From Polaribacter sp. Z022 (GTDB taxonomy: Bacteria > Bacteroidota > Bacteroidia > Flavobacteriales > Flavobacteriaceae): a stretch of 64,000 nt of DNA. The stretch lies in NCBI RefSeq assembly GCF_023555495.1, contig NZ_JALCZO010000003.1, positions 558,001 to 622,000 on the forward strand, in the 5' to 3' direction. Numbering within the stretch: position 1 is the first letter of the stretch; every line of letters starts with the position of its first letter. This document shows positions 34,443 to 43,294 of the stretch, piece after piece. The position numbers were made by a program, and so were the translations under genes. Under the pieces are notes generated by a model, which was not told the origin of the DNA, made no database searches, and saw only the letters and a program-made list of their open reading frames with translations.

Positions 34443-35069
34443 TTATTTTAAGATATATGCTTTATGGATAAAATCTATTTCTGGATATTTTCTTTTAATA
34501 AAACTGTTTCCATATTTCTGTATAGAATCTTGTCTATAGCCTAATTTATCTCCATATTTATCATAAAACTTTAATACGTTTTCAAATCCTTTGGTAACTT
34601 TTGCAACTACAGGAAAACCTTTTGCTCCACCATAATTTAAAGTATCTAAACGATTGTTATTTTTAAGATTTATAAATATTTGTGTAGTTCTTGTATTGGC
34701 TCCTCCTCTTGCAAAAGAAATTGACATAGAATCGTTTTTGGCAATTACAGGTTCATCTTGTAAAGTAAAATTATTCCAAGCTTTATTAATTAATGAATCT
34801 TTATGGATACCAAATTGAGCTACAAAGTTAGGTACAACCCTAAAAATTGGCATTTCTACATAATAATTGTGTTTTATTAAAGAATGTAATCTATCAACTC
34901 CTTTAGGAGACCAACTTCTTTTGGCATAAATATCAAAATTACCTTGTGTTGTTTCAAAACGTGCTCTAAATTCTTCTGGAGCAATTTTTTTAGTCCATTT
35001 TTCACTAAAAACTTTCTTTGCACAAGAAATGAATAAACTGATTACTAAAAGGTAAATTATCTTTTTCAT
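34443..35069 (-). CDS. Cyclophilin-type peptidyl-prolyl isomerase, lipoprotein
   Basis: 208 residues with a lipoprotein signal (LFISC, Cys16). FETTQGNFDIYAKR starts the cyclophilin barrel, PIFRVVPNFVAQFG is the FxRVxxxFxxQ catalytic region, and SISFARGGANTRTTQIFINL matches the second half of the active site (M-A-R...S-QFFI in the classical form). It accelerates proline isomerisation in exported proteins. Monocistronic, divergent from the BlaI-type regulator. Confidence 0.9.
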   Translation of the reverse strand: MKKIIYLLVISLFISCAKKVFSEKWTKKIAPEEFRARFETTQGNFDIYAKRSWSPKGVDRLHSLIKHNYYVEMPIFRVVPNFVAQFGIHKDSLINKAWNNFTLQDEPVIAKNDSMSISFARGGANTRTTQIFINLKNNNRLDTLNYGGAKGFPVVAKVTKGFENVLKFYDKYGDKLGYRQDSIQKYGNSFIKRKYPEIDFIHKAYILK

Positions 35070-35118
35070 TATTATAAATTTAAAAAACGAAGATAATAAA
35101 CAAGAATAAATTTTAACT

Positions 35119-35158
35119 CTACATTTGTAGAATTAAAATTTTTGTTCTATGTTTGTAG
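35119..35158 (+). promoter_or_regulatory. Promoter with overlapping BlaI-type operators
   Basis: A dyad CTACATTTGTAG (35119-35130, CTACA/TGTAG arms) and a related CTATGTTTGTAG (35147-35158) are the kind of TACA/TGTA sites bound by BlaI/MecI repressors. The second contains a perfect -7 TATGTTTG (35148-35155) and the first supplies a -33 TTG (35125-35127) with 20 bases between, so the operators sit on the core promoter of the blaI-M56 operon. This implies autorepression. Confidence 0.65.
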
Positions 35159-35176
35159 AGTAAAAATAAAAATAAT

Positions 35177-35548
35177 ATGCAATTATCTAAAACCGAAGAA
35201 CAATTAATGCAGTATTTATGGAAACGTAAAAAAGCATTTTTAAAAGAATTATTAGAAGATTTTCCTGAGCCAAAACCGGCAACTACAACAGTTGCAACTT
35301 TGCTAAAAAGAATTTCAGACAAAGGTTTTATTGATTATAAATTGTTTGGAAAATCTAGAGAATATTTTCCTATAATTAAAAAGACAGATTATTTTTCGAA
35401 TCATGTAAACGGGTTGATTAAAAACTTTTTTAATGATTCTGCAAGTCAGTTTGCATCTTTTTTTACTAAAGAAACCAACCTTACTACAGAAGAATTAGAA
35501 GATTTAAAAAGAGTTATTGATAGTCAAATTAAAAAACAACAAAAATGA
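35177..35548 (+). CDS. BlaI/MecI-family transcriptional repressor
   Basis: 123 residues. The N-terminal winged helix (SKTEEQLMQYLWKRKKAF, ATTTVATLLKRISDKGFI) is followed by the dimerisation segment, where proteolytic cleavage would occur in the family. It binds TACA/TGTA dyads, which are present in its own promoter. Its stop overlaps the start of the M56 protease gene by four bases (ATGA), the usual coupling of repressor and sensor-protease. Confidence 0.92.
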   Translation: MQLSKTEEQLMQYLWKRKKAFLKELLEDFPEPKPATTTVATLLKRISDKGFIDYKLFGKSREYFPIIKKTDYFSNHVNGLIKNFFNDSASQFASFFTKETNLTTEELEDLKRVIDSQIKKQQK

Positions 35549-37326
35549 TAATATACTTATTAAAATCTACAGGTTGTTTGGCTTTGTTACTTTTCTTTTA
35601 TCATTTTATATTAGAAAAAGAAAAGATGCACAACTTTAATCGTTTTTACCTTTTAGGAAGCGTTTTGTTTTCATTTCTAGTGCCATTAACAACAATTACA
35701 GTTCCATCTTCTACAGTAATGCTAGAAGCTGTTCAAGATTACAGTTTACCTGTTTTAGATGATAACATTTCTCCAATAGTTATACAAGAATCTTTTAATT
35801 ATACACTATTGTTAACTGGTGTGTATCTATTAATATCTGCACTTTTTTTAATTCGTTTTGGAATGAATTTATTCAAAATCATTCAAAAAACAAGAATTAA
35901 TGATAAAATAAACCATAAAAATGCAACTTTGGTTTTGGTTGATGATGAAATACTTCCTCACACTTTTTGGAAAACAATTTTCATAAACAAAACTGCATAT
36001 AAAAAAGGAGAAATAGAGGAAGAATTATTTACACATGAATTAACTCATGTAACACAAAAACATACGTTAGATGTATTACTCATTGAAGTTTTACAAATTG
36101 TATTTTGGATAAATCCGCTTTTTATTTTCTTAAAAAAAGCAATACAATTAAATCATGAATTTTTAGCAGATTCTACTGTAATCAATCAACATAAAAATAC
36201 ATTTCAATACCAGCATTTATTACTAAATAAAGCTGCTTGGAAAAACGAATATTACTTGGCCAGTAATTTGAATTATTCACTTACTAAAAAAAGATTATTA
36301 ATGATGACTAAACAAAGTTCACACACAAAAATCTTGTTAAAAAAACTAACGATTATTCCGTTATTAGCAGGATTTGTTTTCCTCTTTGCAGAAAGAGTTG
36401 AAGCAAAAAACAAAGAAGATAAAAATTCTTTTAAAACTTCAACGCAAACTACTACTAAAAACAATCTAAAACTTAATGATAATAAAAAAGTATTTAAAAA
36501 TTTGATTGAAAATATTGATCAGAAGTATAATTTAGATACCTACAAAAAGCTAAACAAAACTTACGAATCTAAGAGAAATGCAAAACCACATTTTATAAAG
36601 AGTTCAGAAAAGCGTCAAAAAGAATTAACAGACTTATATTCAAAATTAGGAGGTTTATTTTTTAAACTATCAAAAGCTGATAAAAAGAAAGTAAAAAGAC
36701 CTGTTCATCCTCATGATCCTTATGTAAGATTAATGAAAAATAATAAAGTTTTTTACAAATTAAGAACAGAGTTATCAAGAGAAGATAAATTATTGATTCC
36801 TCCTCCACCTCCACCACCAAATGCTTCTGAAGAAGTAATTTTAAAAGCTAAAATGGAATACAAAGCATGGAAAAAGAGAACTGGAAACACAATTTCTGTA
36901 CCTCCTCCTCCAAAAAACAAAAAGAGAAAAATTAAATTTAAGCCTACAAAAGAGGTTAAAAAAAGTAAAGCTTATATAAATAAAAATGTAAAAAGAGAAT
37001 TAATTTCTAAAAGTGAACTTGATGTATTAGATCCAAAAGAAATAGCTTCTGTTAATATTGTTAAAGGAAAAAAAGGGATAGACAGTATTAAAATTGATCT
37101 AAAAGAAAAACATAAAAAACTAAACACAAAGTTTCTTTATACTACTAAAAACTCACAAAATAAATCAACATTAGAAAACTCAAATAATGTAAAATATTAT
37201 TTAGATGGTAAGGAAATTAGTAAAAAAGAAATGAAAGAAATTAGTCCAGATAAAATTAAATCTGTGAATGTTAAAAAGAATAAAGATGGTTCTGGTGCTA
37301 TTTATATAAATACTAAAAAGCTTTAA
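35545..37326 (+). CDS. M56 (BlaR1-like) membrane metallopeptidase with unusual C-terminal region
   Basis: 593 residues. Four hydrophobic helices in the first ~280 residues surround the cytoplasmic zinc motif HELTH (His164-His168), with NHEFLADS supplying the third ligand. Instead of a penicillin-binding sensor domain, the C-terminal ~310 residues are Lys-rich, contain PPPPPPP and PPPP stretches, and end with two related segments (DVLDPKEIASVNIVKGKKG and EISPDKIKSVNVKKNKDGSG) resembling the plug motif of TonB-dependent receptors. It probably cleaves the BlaI-type repressor on receiving an unknown envelope signal. Nothing here points to beta-lactam resistance. Confidence 0.85.
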   Translation: MIIYLLKSTGCLALLLFFYHFILEKEKMHNFNRFYLLGSVLFSFLVPLTTITVPSSTVMLEAVQDYSLPVLDDNISPIVIQESFNYTLLLTGVYLLISALFLIRFGMNLFKIIQKTRINDKINHKNATLVLVDDEILPHTFWKTIFINKTAYKKGEIEEELFTHELTHVTQKHTLDVLLIEVLQIVFWINPLFIFLKKAIQLNHEFLADSTVINQHKNTFQYQHLLLNKAAWKNEYYLASNLNYSLTKKRLLMMTKQSSHTKILLKKLTIIPLLAGFVFLFAERVEAKNKEDKNSFKTSTQTTTKNNLKLNDNKKVFKNLIENIDQKYNLDTYKKLNKTYESKRNAKPHFIKSSEKRQKELTDLYSKLGGLFFKLSKADKKKVKRPVHPHDPYVRLMKNNKVFYKLRTELSREDKLLIPPPPPPPNASEEVILKAKMEYKAWKKRTGNTISVPPPPKNKKRKIKFKPTKEVKKSKAYINKNVKRELISKSELDVLDPKEIASVNIVKGKKGIDSIKIDLKEKHKKLNTKFLYTTKNSQNKSTLENSNNVKYYLDGKEISKKEMKEISPDKIKSVNVKKNKDGSGAIYINTKKL

Positions 37327-37346
37327 CTTTAAAAACATATTTTGTT

Positions 37347-37374
37347 AAAAGCCTCACAATGTGAGGCTTTTTTT
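37347..37374 (+). terminator. Rho-independent terminator after M56 gene
   Basis: AAAAGCCTCACA (from 37347) and TGTGAGGCTTTTTTT form a GC-containing stem of at least 8 bp and a T7 tail. Confidence 0.88.
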
Positions 37375-37424
37375 GTAACAAATTCTAAAAAAAGTCGTTA
37401 GTATTATATACCAATACACAACCA

Positions 37425-38525
37425 ATGCTTAAAAAATTCTTTATAACCTGTTCTGGAGTAGATAAAATAATTGTAAATAATTGTTCTGATGGAGAACAAA
37501 ACAAATACGTAGGCATTGGTGCAACTGTATTTTTCACTGCAGTTATGGCAACTATTGCAGGTAGTTATGCTTTATTTACTGTATTTGACAACTTATATGC
37601 TGCTATTTTCTTTGGATTGATATGGGGATTATTAATTTTTAATTTAGATCGTTTTATTGTTTCTACTATTAAAAAATCTGACAATAAATGGAAAGAATTT
37701 TTACAAGCATCTCCTAGAATTTTGTTAGCTGTTATTATTGCAATCGTTATTTCTAAACCTTTAGAATTAAAATTATTTGAGAAAGAAATCAATCAGGTTT
37801 TATTAACAGAAAAAAACCAAATGACTTTGGATAATAAAACACAAATTGCTGCACAATTTACTCCTGAAATTGCTAAAATAAATAATGAAATTGATGCTCT
37901 AAAAACCGAAATTACAACCAAAGAAGCAAAAACTAATGCTTTATATGAAACTTATATTGCTGAAGCTGAAGGTAGAAAAGGAACAAAACTGTTGGGTAAA
38001 GGCCCCGTTTATAAAGAGAAAAGAGAAAAACACGATACTGCTTTAGCTGAGTTGAATCAGTTAAAAAAAGACAATGCTACAAAAATACAAGCCAAAGAAC
38101 TTGCTATTACTGATTTACAAAACAATCAGAAATTAACTGAAACAAAAACACAACCCATTATTTCAAATTTTGATGGTTTAATGGCAAGAATTAATGCGCT
38201 TGGTAAATTACCTTGGTTGCCATCGTTCTTTATATTTCTATTGTTTTTAGCTATAGAAACATCACCTATTTTTGCAAAATTAATTTCGCCAAAAGGTGAA
38301 TATGACTTTAAATTAGAAGATAATGAAACTGCTGTAAAAACTTGGGTACAACAACAAGTTCAACAAAGAGAAGAAATGTTGAAAGCAGATATAAACATTA
38401 ACAAAAAAGTATATAATGATATTACTGAAGAGGAAGAATTGTATGCTTATAAACAAAAAATGGCTCGAGATTTAATGAAATTACAAGCCGATTCTTTTTA
38501 TAGTAAACAACAAAAAATGTTGTAA
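37425..38525 (+). CDS. DUF4407 membrane protein with coiled coil
   Basis: 366 residues. Three hydrophobic helices lie in the first ~110 residues (FFTAVMATIAGSYALFTVF, AAIFFGLIWGLLIFNLDRFI, ILLAVIIAIVISKPLELKLF), then a charged coiled coil (about 120-245, rich in Glu/Lys heptads) and a fourth helix near 268-285 (PSFFIFLLFLAIETSPIF). The pattern LDRFIV...KSDNKWKEF...P..LLA is typical of DUF4407. The function of the family is not established; an inner-membrane scaffold is suggested by the architecture. Single gene between a terminator and a repeat region. Confidence 0.85.
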   Translation: MLKKFFITCSGVDKIIVNNCSDGEQNKYVGIGATVFFTAVMATIAGSYALFTVFDNLYAAIFFGLIWGLLIFNLDRFIVSTIKKSDNKWKEFLQASPRILLAVIIAIVISKPLELKLFEKEINQVLLTEKNQMTLDNKTQIAAQFTPEIAKINNEIDALKTEITTKEAKTNALYETYIAEAEGRKGTKLLGKGPVYKEKREKHDTALAELNQLKKDNATKIQAKELAITDLQNNQKLTETKTQPIISNFDGLMARINALGKLPWLPSFFIFLLFLAIETSPIFAKLISPKGEYDFKLEDNETAVKTWVQQQVQQREEMLKADININKKVYNDITEEEELYAYKQKMARDLMKLQADSFYSKQQKML

Positions 38526-38542
38526 TCTATTTGTTGGCAAAC

Positions 38543-38627
38543 TTGTGCGTTAGCGATTGAAACGGCATCCTTTTTTCTTTTTCAGAAAAAAGATATAGTG
38601 TAAAGCGCGACCTGAAAGGTAACGCCC
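38543..38627. repeat. Structured intergenic element of a flavobacterial type
   Basis: About 85 bases between DUF4407 and PhnA genes contain GCGTTAGCGATTGAAACGGC, a stem CTTTTTT (38570-38576) / AAAAAAG (38586-38592), then GATATAGTGTAAAGCGCGACC and a closing AACGCCC. I recall near-identical text from intergenic regions of other flavobacteria, always with the GGCATCC and AAAGC(G/C)CGACC words, but cannot verify this here. It could be a mobile palindrome or a structured RNA. Confidence 0.5.
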
Positions 38628-38646
38628 AAATAAATTTAAAACTGTA

Positions 38647-38723
38647 TTGTCATTTCGACTTTATGGAGAAATCTTATTTTGAGATTTCTCAATCGCTTAA
38701 AAAAGCTCATTTCGAAATGACAA
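38647..38723. repeat. REP-like nested palindrome
   Basis: TTGTCATTTCGA (38647-38658) and TCGAAATGACAA (38712-38723) are a perfect 12-bp inverted repeat; inside it GAGAAATCT (38666-38674) and AGATTTCTC (38682-38690) form a second 9-bp pair. The words TGTCATTTCGA and GAGAAATCT recur inside the GHMP kinase gene at 6626-6653. It ends 11 bases beyond the PhnA stop and may also act as its terminator. Confidence 0.75.
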
Positions 38724-38733
38724 CAAACTATAA

Positions 38734-39330
38734 TTACTCCTTTTCAGCCATTTTTTTAACGTAATCTGTAATAATTACAATTTGTGTTGGACCAACTTTA
38801 CCTTCAATATATTTAGCATTTTCATGATCTAAAGAAATTCTACGAACTGCAGTTCCTTGTTTTGCAACCATACTAGAGCCCTTTACTTTTAAATCTTTTA
38901 TTAAAACCACAGAGTCTCCTGCTTGTAAAATTGCACCATTTGCATCTCTGTGAATAATTTTTTCGCTTTCGTCTAAATGATCTCCAGATTCTTTAGCAAA
39001 ACGTAATTCATCATCTTCTAAATACATCATATCTAGTAAATCTTGTGGCCAACCTTCTTTTCTTAAACGTGATAACATTCTCCAAGCAACTACTTTTACA
39101 GCTCTGTGCTCAGACCACATAGAATCGTTTAAACAACGCCAGTGATTTGCATCTGTTTCCTCTGGATTTTCTACTTGAGTTATACAAGTTTCACAAGCTA
39201 ATAAACTACCATCTACTCCACCTCCACCAGTTAATTTTGGTTTTACTTCGTAAATTGATAAGTTATTTGTAGAAGCACATAATTCGCATTGATTACCACT
39301 TCTGTTTTCTAAATCTTGTTGTAAACTCAT
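38734..39330 (-). CDS. PhnA-domain protein with N-terminal zinc ribbon
   Basis: 198 residues. GNQCELCASTNNL and SLLACETCITQ give four Cys in two CxxC pairs, a zinc ribbon; the C-terminal ~70 residues are the SH3-like PhnA domain (AILQAGDSVVLIKDLKVKGSS, GTAVRRISL, HENAKYIEGKVGPTQIVI). Despite the family name, PhnA proteins of this type are not shown to act on phosphonates, and no phosphonate genes lie nearby. Cytosolic, single gene on the minus strand. Confidence 0.9.
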   Translation of the reverse strand: MSLQQDLENRSGNQCELCASTNNLSIYEVKPKLTGGGGVDGSLLACETCITQVENPEETDANHWRCLNDSMWSEHRAVKVVAWRMLSRLRKEGWPQDLLDMMYLEDDELRFAKESGDHLDESEKIIHRDANGAILQAGDSVVLIKDLKVKGSSMVAKQGTAVRRISLDHENAKYIEGKVGPTQIVIITDYVKKMAEKE

Positions 39331-39389
39331 ATTATAATTTTTGTATCACAAAAGTACATTTTTAAAGTAAAACTCTTTATTTTTATCGA

Positions 39390-39893
39390 ATGAAATTAGA
39401 AAGTGAAAGACTTATTATTAGAGATTTTACCATAGGTGATGCTCCTTTTTATTTTGAATTATTTAATGATCCTGATTGGATTCGTTTTATCTCTGATAAA
39501 AACTTAAAATCTGTTGATGAAACTGAAGTTTATCTAAAAAAAATGCAACTCGAAAATTCTAAAATGGGTGGTTTAGGATTTTTTACAGTAATCTTAAAAG
39601 AAACCAATGAAGCTATTGGTACTTCTACAGCTTTACAAAGAGAAAAAGTAAATTTTATAGATATTGGTTATGGTTTTTTACCAAAAGGTAGAGGTAAAGG
39701 TTATGCTTTTGAAGCTACAAAATTGATTATAGAATATGTACGCAACAAGTTTAACCAAGAAAAAGTATTGGCTTTTACGATTCCTGAAAATAAAAATTCT
39801 CAAAAACTATTAAAGAAATTAGATTTTAAATTTACAGGTTATCAAAATATTTTTGATGATGAAGAAGATGCTGTTTTTGAGTATATTTTTTAA
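39390..39893 (+). CDS. GNAT-family N-acetyltransferase (RimJ/RimL-like)
   Basis: 167 residues. The N-terminal ESERLIIRDFTIGDAPFYFELFN, the beta4 strand IDIGYGFLPKGRGKGYAFEATK with the acetyl-CoA-binding Q/RxxGxG/A pattern (GRGKGYA), and AFTIPENKNSQKLLKKLDFK are characteristic of the acetyltransf_3 group. The acceptor (protein N-terminus or small molecule) is unknown. Convergent with the SelT/W/H-like gene, 7 bases between stops. Confidence 0.88.
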   Translation: MKLESERLIIRDFTIGDAPFYFELFNDPDWIRFISDKNLKSVDETEVYLKKMQLENSKMGGLGFFTVILKETNEAIGTSTALQREKVNFIDIGYGFLPKGRGKGYAFEATKLIIEYVRNKFNQEKVLAFTIPENKNSQKLLKKLDFKFTGYQNIFDDEEDAVFEYIF

Positions 39894-39900
39894 AAAAAAG

Positions 39901-40176
39901 TTACTTTTTTTCTGAATGTCCTAAATCTTTGTTAGGAGCAATTTTATCTCTTACTAGTTGTTTTAAATGTTTAATTTCTGGAAATCCACCATTTTCTTTT
40001 CTGCACCAAATTAATGTTTCATTTACATAAATTTTAAAAATACCTACTGATGAAGGTTGCAATGTAAGTTCATTAATTTCGGTTTCGAAAGTGGTTAATA
40101 ATTCTTGTGCCATCCAAGAAGAACGTAATAACCATCTACATTTAGGGCAATATTTTATAACAATTTTTGTTTCCAT
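39901..40176 (-). CDS. SelT/SelW/SelH-family (Rdx) protein
   Basis: 91 residues. IKYCPKCRWLLRSSWMAQELL carries the CxxC redox motif (Cys-Pro-Lys-Cys) in the Cys-containing form of the family, and SSVGIFKIYVNETLIWCRKENGGFPEIKHLKQLVRD is the rest of the thioredoxin-like fold. A cytosolic redox protein; substrate unknown. It is 3 bases after the adenine deaminase gene and likely co-transcribed with it. Confidence 0.85.
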   Translation of the reverse strand: METKIVIKYCPKCRWLLRSSWMAQELLTTFETEINELTLQPSSVGIFKIYVNETLIWCRKENGGFPEIKHLKQLVRDKIAPNKDLGHSEKK

Positions 40177-40179
40177 TAC

Positions 40180-41799
40180 TTAAATTTCTAAAGATGTAAA
40201 TTGAAATGAATTACCATCAAACAAACCTTTGTCAGATAGTTTTAAAGAAGGAATTACTAATAACGCCATAAAAGACAAACTCATATAAGGAGCTCTTAAT
40301 TTACTACCCATTTGTTTTGCCATTTTATCTAATTCTGCATAAGCTTTTCCTATTTCTTCAGCAGGTTTGTCTGACATGATTCCTGCAACAGGTAATGATA
40401 CAATTTTTTCTTTTGATTCTGTAACAGCACAAACTCCTCCTCTATTTTCTATGATTAAATTTACAGCTTTACAAATAGCTTCATCAGAAACTCCTACTGC
40501 AATAATATTATGAGAATCATGCCCAACAGAACTTGCAATGGCACCTTCTTTCAATCCGAAATTTTTAATAAATGCAATGGCTGGTTCATCATTTTGATAA
40601 CGATTTACAACTGTCATTTTTAAAACATCTGTTGCTGTATTTGAAACTAAATTTCCATCAATAATTAAAGAATTTGCTTCAATTTGATTGGTAACCAATT
40701 CTCCATCTAAAGCTTCTATCACTCTAATTTTTTCTGATGAAGATTCAAATCTAAAATCATCTACTTTCTTTTTATCAGTATCAAAATTATTCAACACTTC
40801 AAAGTCTACATGTTTTACAAAAGATTCGCCGTTTTTAGCAACTATTTCACCATTTATATACGTTTCTAAAACATTAAAATTTTCTAAATTATCAATCACA
40901 ACAAAATCTGCAAAATCTCCTTTTTGCAACAGACCAACATCTAAGTTATAATGTTTAACAGGGTTTATACAAGCAGCTTGTAGTACTTTAAAAACGTCAA
41001 TTCCTTTAGCAACTGCTCTTTCACATAATTGATTGATATGACCTAATAACAAATCATCTGGATGTTTATCATCTGAACAAAACATCATATTATCAAAATA
41101 TTCTGGTAATAAACTAATTAAAGCTTCAAAGTTTTTTGCTGCAGAACCTTCTCTAATGATGACTTTCATTCCTTTTTGCAATTTTTCTAAAGCTTCATCA
41201 TAAGTAAAACATTCATGATCTGTAGAAATACCTGCAGAAATATATTTGGTAACATCATCTCCTCTTAAACCTGGAGCATGACCATCAATAGGTTTGCTAT
41301 TATTTTTTGCGTGCTGAATTTTTGCTAAAACCTCTGCATCATCAAATAAAACACCAGGATAATTCATCATTTCTGCCAAGTATTTAATGTCTGGATTTTC
41401 TAGCATTATTTTAATATCATCAGCATTAATAATTGCTCCTGCACTTTCAAAAGAAGTTGCTGGCACACAAGAAGGTGCTCCAAAATTAAATTTTAACGGA
41501 ACTTTTTTTCCGTTTTCAATCATAAAATCAACACCTTTTACACCTAAAACATTGGCAATTTCATGAGGATCAGAAACTGTGGCAACTGTACCATGTTTTA
41601 CAGCAATTTTAGCAAATTCAGAAGGAACCAACATAGAACTTTCTATGTGAATATGAGCGTCTACAAAACCAGGTAAAATGTAATTTTCTTTGTTGTGATT
41701 TACTTCTCGAATTTCTAAAATATTGTTGTTTTCTATAACAACTTCTCCTTTAAAAATTCTTTTGTTTTGTATGTCTACGATGTTTCCTTGTACAATCAT
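40180..41799 (-). CDS. ade: Adenine deaminase
   Basis: 539 residues. [14 protein letters not shown] provides the HxH metal site of the amidohydrolase barrel, [17 protein letters not shown] is the Ade signature, then [22 protein letters not shown] and [12 protein letters not shown] carry the remaining ligands; the C-terminal domain has [10 protein letters not shown] and GGVCAV. It converts adenine to hypoxanthine plus ammonia (purine salvage). No signal peptide. Followed by the SelT/W/H-like gene. Confidence 0.93.
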   Translation of the reverse strand: MIVQGNIVDIQNKRIFKGEVVIENNNILEIREVNHNKENYILPGFVDAHIHIESSMLVPSEFAKIAVKHGTVATVSDPHEIANVLGVKGVDFMIENGKKVPLKFNFGAPSCVPATSFESAGAIINADDIKIMLENPDIKYLAEMMNYPGVLFDDAEVLAKIQHAKNNSKPIDGHAPGLRGDDVTKYISAGISTDHECFTYDEALEKLQKGMKVIIREGSAAKNFEALISLLPEYFDNMMFCSDDKHPDDLLLGHINQLCERAVAKGIDVFKVLQAACINPVKHYNLDVGLLQKGDFADFVVIDNLENFNVLETYINGEIVAKNGESFVKHVDFEVLNNFDTDKKKVDDFRFESSSEKIRVIEALDGELVTNQIEANSLIIDGNLVSNTATDVLKMTVVNRYQNDEPAIAFIKNFGLKEGAIASSVGHDSHNIIAVGVSDEAICKAVNLIIENRGGVCAVTESKEKIVSLPVAGIMSDKPAEEIGKAYAELDKMAKQMGSKLRAPYMSLSFMALLVIPSLKLSDKGLFDGNSFQFTSLEI

Positions 41800-41839
41800 T
41801 TGCTTTCTGTTTCAAAAACAAATTTACAAAGAATTCACC

Positions 41840-43156
41840 TTATTCAATAGGATAAATAATTACATCTTTGCCTAACCAATTTTGCAGTTTATTGTATATT
41901 TTTTGTTGATCTTCTTTATTAAAATGTTTAATTCTTGTTCCATGATGTCCTCCTTTTAAAACCATTTTTAAAGCATCAACTTCGGGTATGATATTTGGTG
42001 CACAAGCTCCCCAAGGATCATTACCTCCGTAAATACACAAGATGTTATCACCTTTATTTTCTATATAATTCCTTACTTCTTTTATATAATTTGAATTGTA
42101 AGTTAAAGATATATTTTGAGGCCCAAAAGAAGCTAAAGAAGTTGTTTTTACATGTTGTAACAAATCTTTAACAGGAGTAAAATCGTAACCATAATACCCT
42201 AACTCTGTCATGTGCTGATAAAATGAAGGCAGATAATTATAAATCCCTTTATCGCTAAATAAATAAAACCCAGAAACTTGTTTTAAATAGGTAAATATTT
42301 CTTCTGAACTTGCTTTTTCATCAGGTATTTCATCACATATACTACCCCATTGCCAAAATGAAAATGGAAATTCTAAAACTGCATGTTCTAATGCTTCTTC
42401 TATTGACATTACAGTAAATGATACTTTCTTTTTGTAAGCATAATCTTTAAACAATTCCATTATTACTGTTCTGTTTTCTAAAACAGATCTTTGAAATTTT
42501 TGAATTTTATCTCTGCATTCTGGGGTACCAACTGAATTAATTAAATTAGTAGTTCTTATATCTTGTTGAGTATTTATTAACGGTGCAACATAAGGTACAG
42601 CAACATCAATATCGTTTGGATATTTAGACTTGTAAATCATAACTGTTTCTCCTCCTTTACTAATTCCTGTAGACAACCATTTTCTTTTATAAATTCTTTT
42701 AAGTTTAGTAACAATGGAATGATAATCCGCTACAGCTGCATCATTTTTTAAATATTTCCATTGAATAGAATCTGGTCTAGATTTACCGTAAAACCTGTAT
42801 TCTACCATTACTTGATTTGCTTTTAAAATCTTACTTAACTCATAAGTTCTATGTCTTGCATTATAACCTTCAGTAATTAAAACCGTTGGCTTTTTATAGT
42901 CTGAATGAGATATATAAATATGATGTTCAAATGTTCCTGCTTCAATATTATTATGGTCTAAAGGTTGTTGCAAAGTCAATTCAAATGCATTTAAAAAATG
43001 ATCAGCAATTTTTACGGAATCTATTTTTGCTTTTGGAAACAAAACTTTTAACTGTTCTTTAAAAGTTAATTTACTTAATTCTACTTTTTTTGTTGAACAA
43101 GAAATTACTGATATACTTACAATTAACAAGAATGTAAATCTTTTAAATGCCTTCAT
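41840..43156 (-). CDS. S37 (PS-10)-like serine tripeptidyl aminopeptidase, lipoprotein
   Basis: 438 residues with a lipoprotein signal (VISC, Cys20). The alpha/beta-hydrolase core shows EGYNARHRTYELSKIL, VEYRFYGKSRP, the nucleophile Ser166 in STGISKGGETVM, the Asp region YGGNDPWGA and the His region KGGHHGTRI, which fits the S37/PS-10 family (related to S28). Members remove tripeptides or prolyl-containing fragments from peptide N-termini. The gene is divergent from the hydroxyamino-acid operon (138 bases between starts), so a role in trimming collagen-type Gly-X-Y peptides is attractive but only inferred. Confidence 0.75.
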   Translation of the reverse strand: MKAFKRFTFLLIVSISVISCSTKKVELSKLTFKEQLKVLFPKAKIDSVKIADHFLNAFELTLQQPLDHNNIEAGTFEHHIYISHSDYKKPTVLITEGYNARHRTYELSKILKANQVMVEYRFYGKSRPDSIQWKYLKNDAAVADYHSIVTKLKRIYKRKWLSTGISKGGETVMIYKSKYPNDIDVAVPYVAPLINTQQDIRTTNLINSVGTPECRDKIQKFQRSVLENRTVIMELFKDYAYKKKVSFTVMSIEEALEHAVLEFPFSFWQWGSICDEIPDEKASSEEIFTYLKQVSGFYLFSDKGIYNYLPSFYQHMTELGYYGYDFTPVKDLLQHVKTTSLASFGPQNISLTYNSNYIKEVRNYIENKGDNILCIYGGNDPWGACAPNIIPEVDALKMVLKGGHHGTRIKHFNKEDQQKIYNKLQNWLGKDVIIYPIE

Positions 43157-43231
43157 ATTTTTTCAAATTTTATTTTCTAAATTTAAACGATGTAAACCAT
43201 TCAAATTAATAGTATATTAACCAAGTCTTGT

Positions 43232-43241
43232 GTAATATTAC
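43232..43241. promoter_or_regulatory. Perfect palindrome GTAATATTAC upstream of the hydroxyamino-acid operon
   Basis: A 10-bp perfect palindrome, extended to GTGTAATATTACGC with one mismatch per arm, lies 53 bases before the first gene of the plus-strand operon and 75 before the divergent S37 peptidase start. Its position suits an operator for either or both. I see no identical copy at the head of the minus-strand hydroxyproline operon. Confidence 0.35.
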
Positions 43242-43294
43242 GCTAATAAAGGATAAAATGTTATTGATTCGAGCCTTTTTCCTATTTTTAACAA

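Noticed and set aside
35119..35322. 67-residue minus-strand frame over the BlaI gene
   Set aside because: It overlaps the operator region and the start of a clear BlaI-type gene, with no domain of its own.
35545..37326. Beta-lactam resistance system (BlaI/BlaR1)
   Set aside because: The protease lacks a penicillin-binding sensor domain and there is no beta-lactamase gene nearby; M56/BlaI pairs in Bacteroidetes often regulate other functions.
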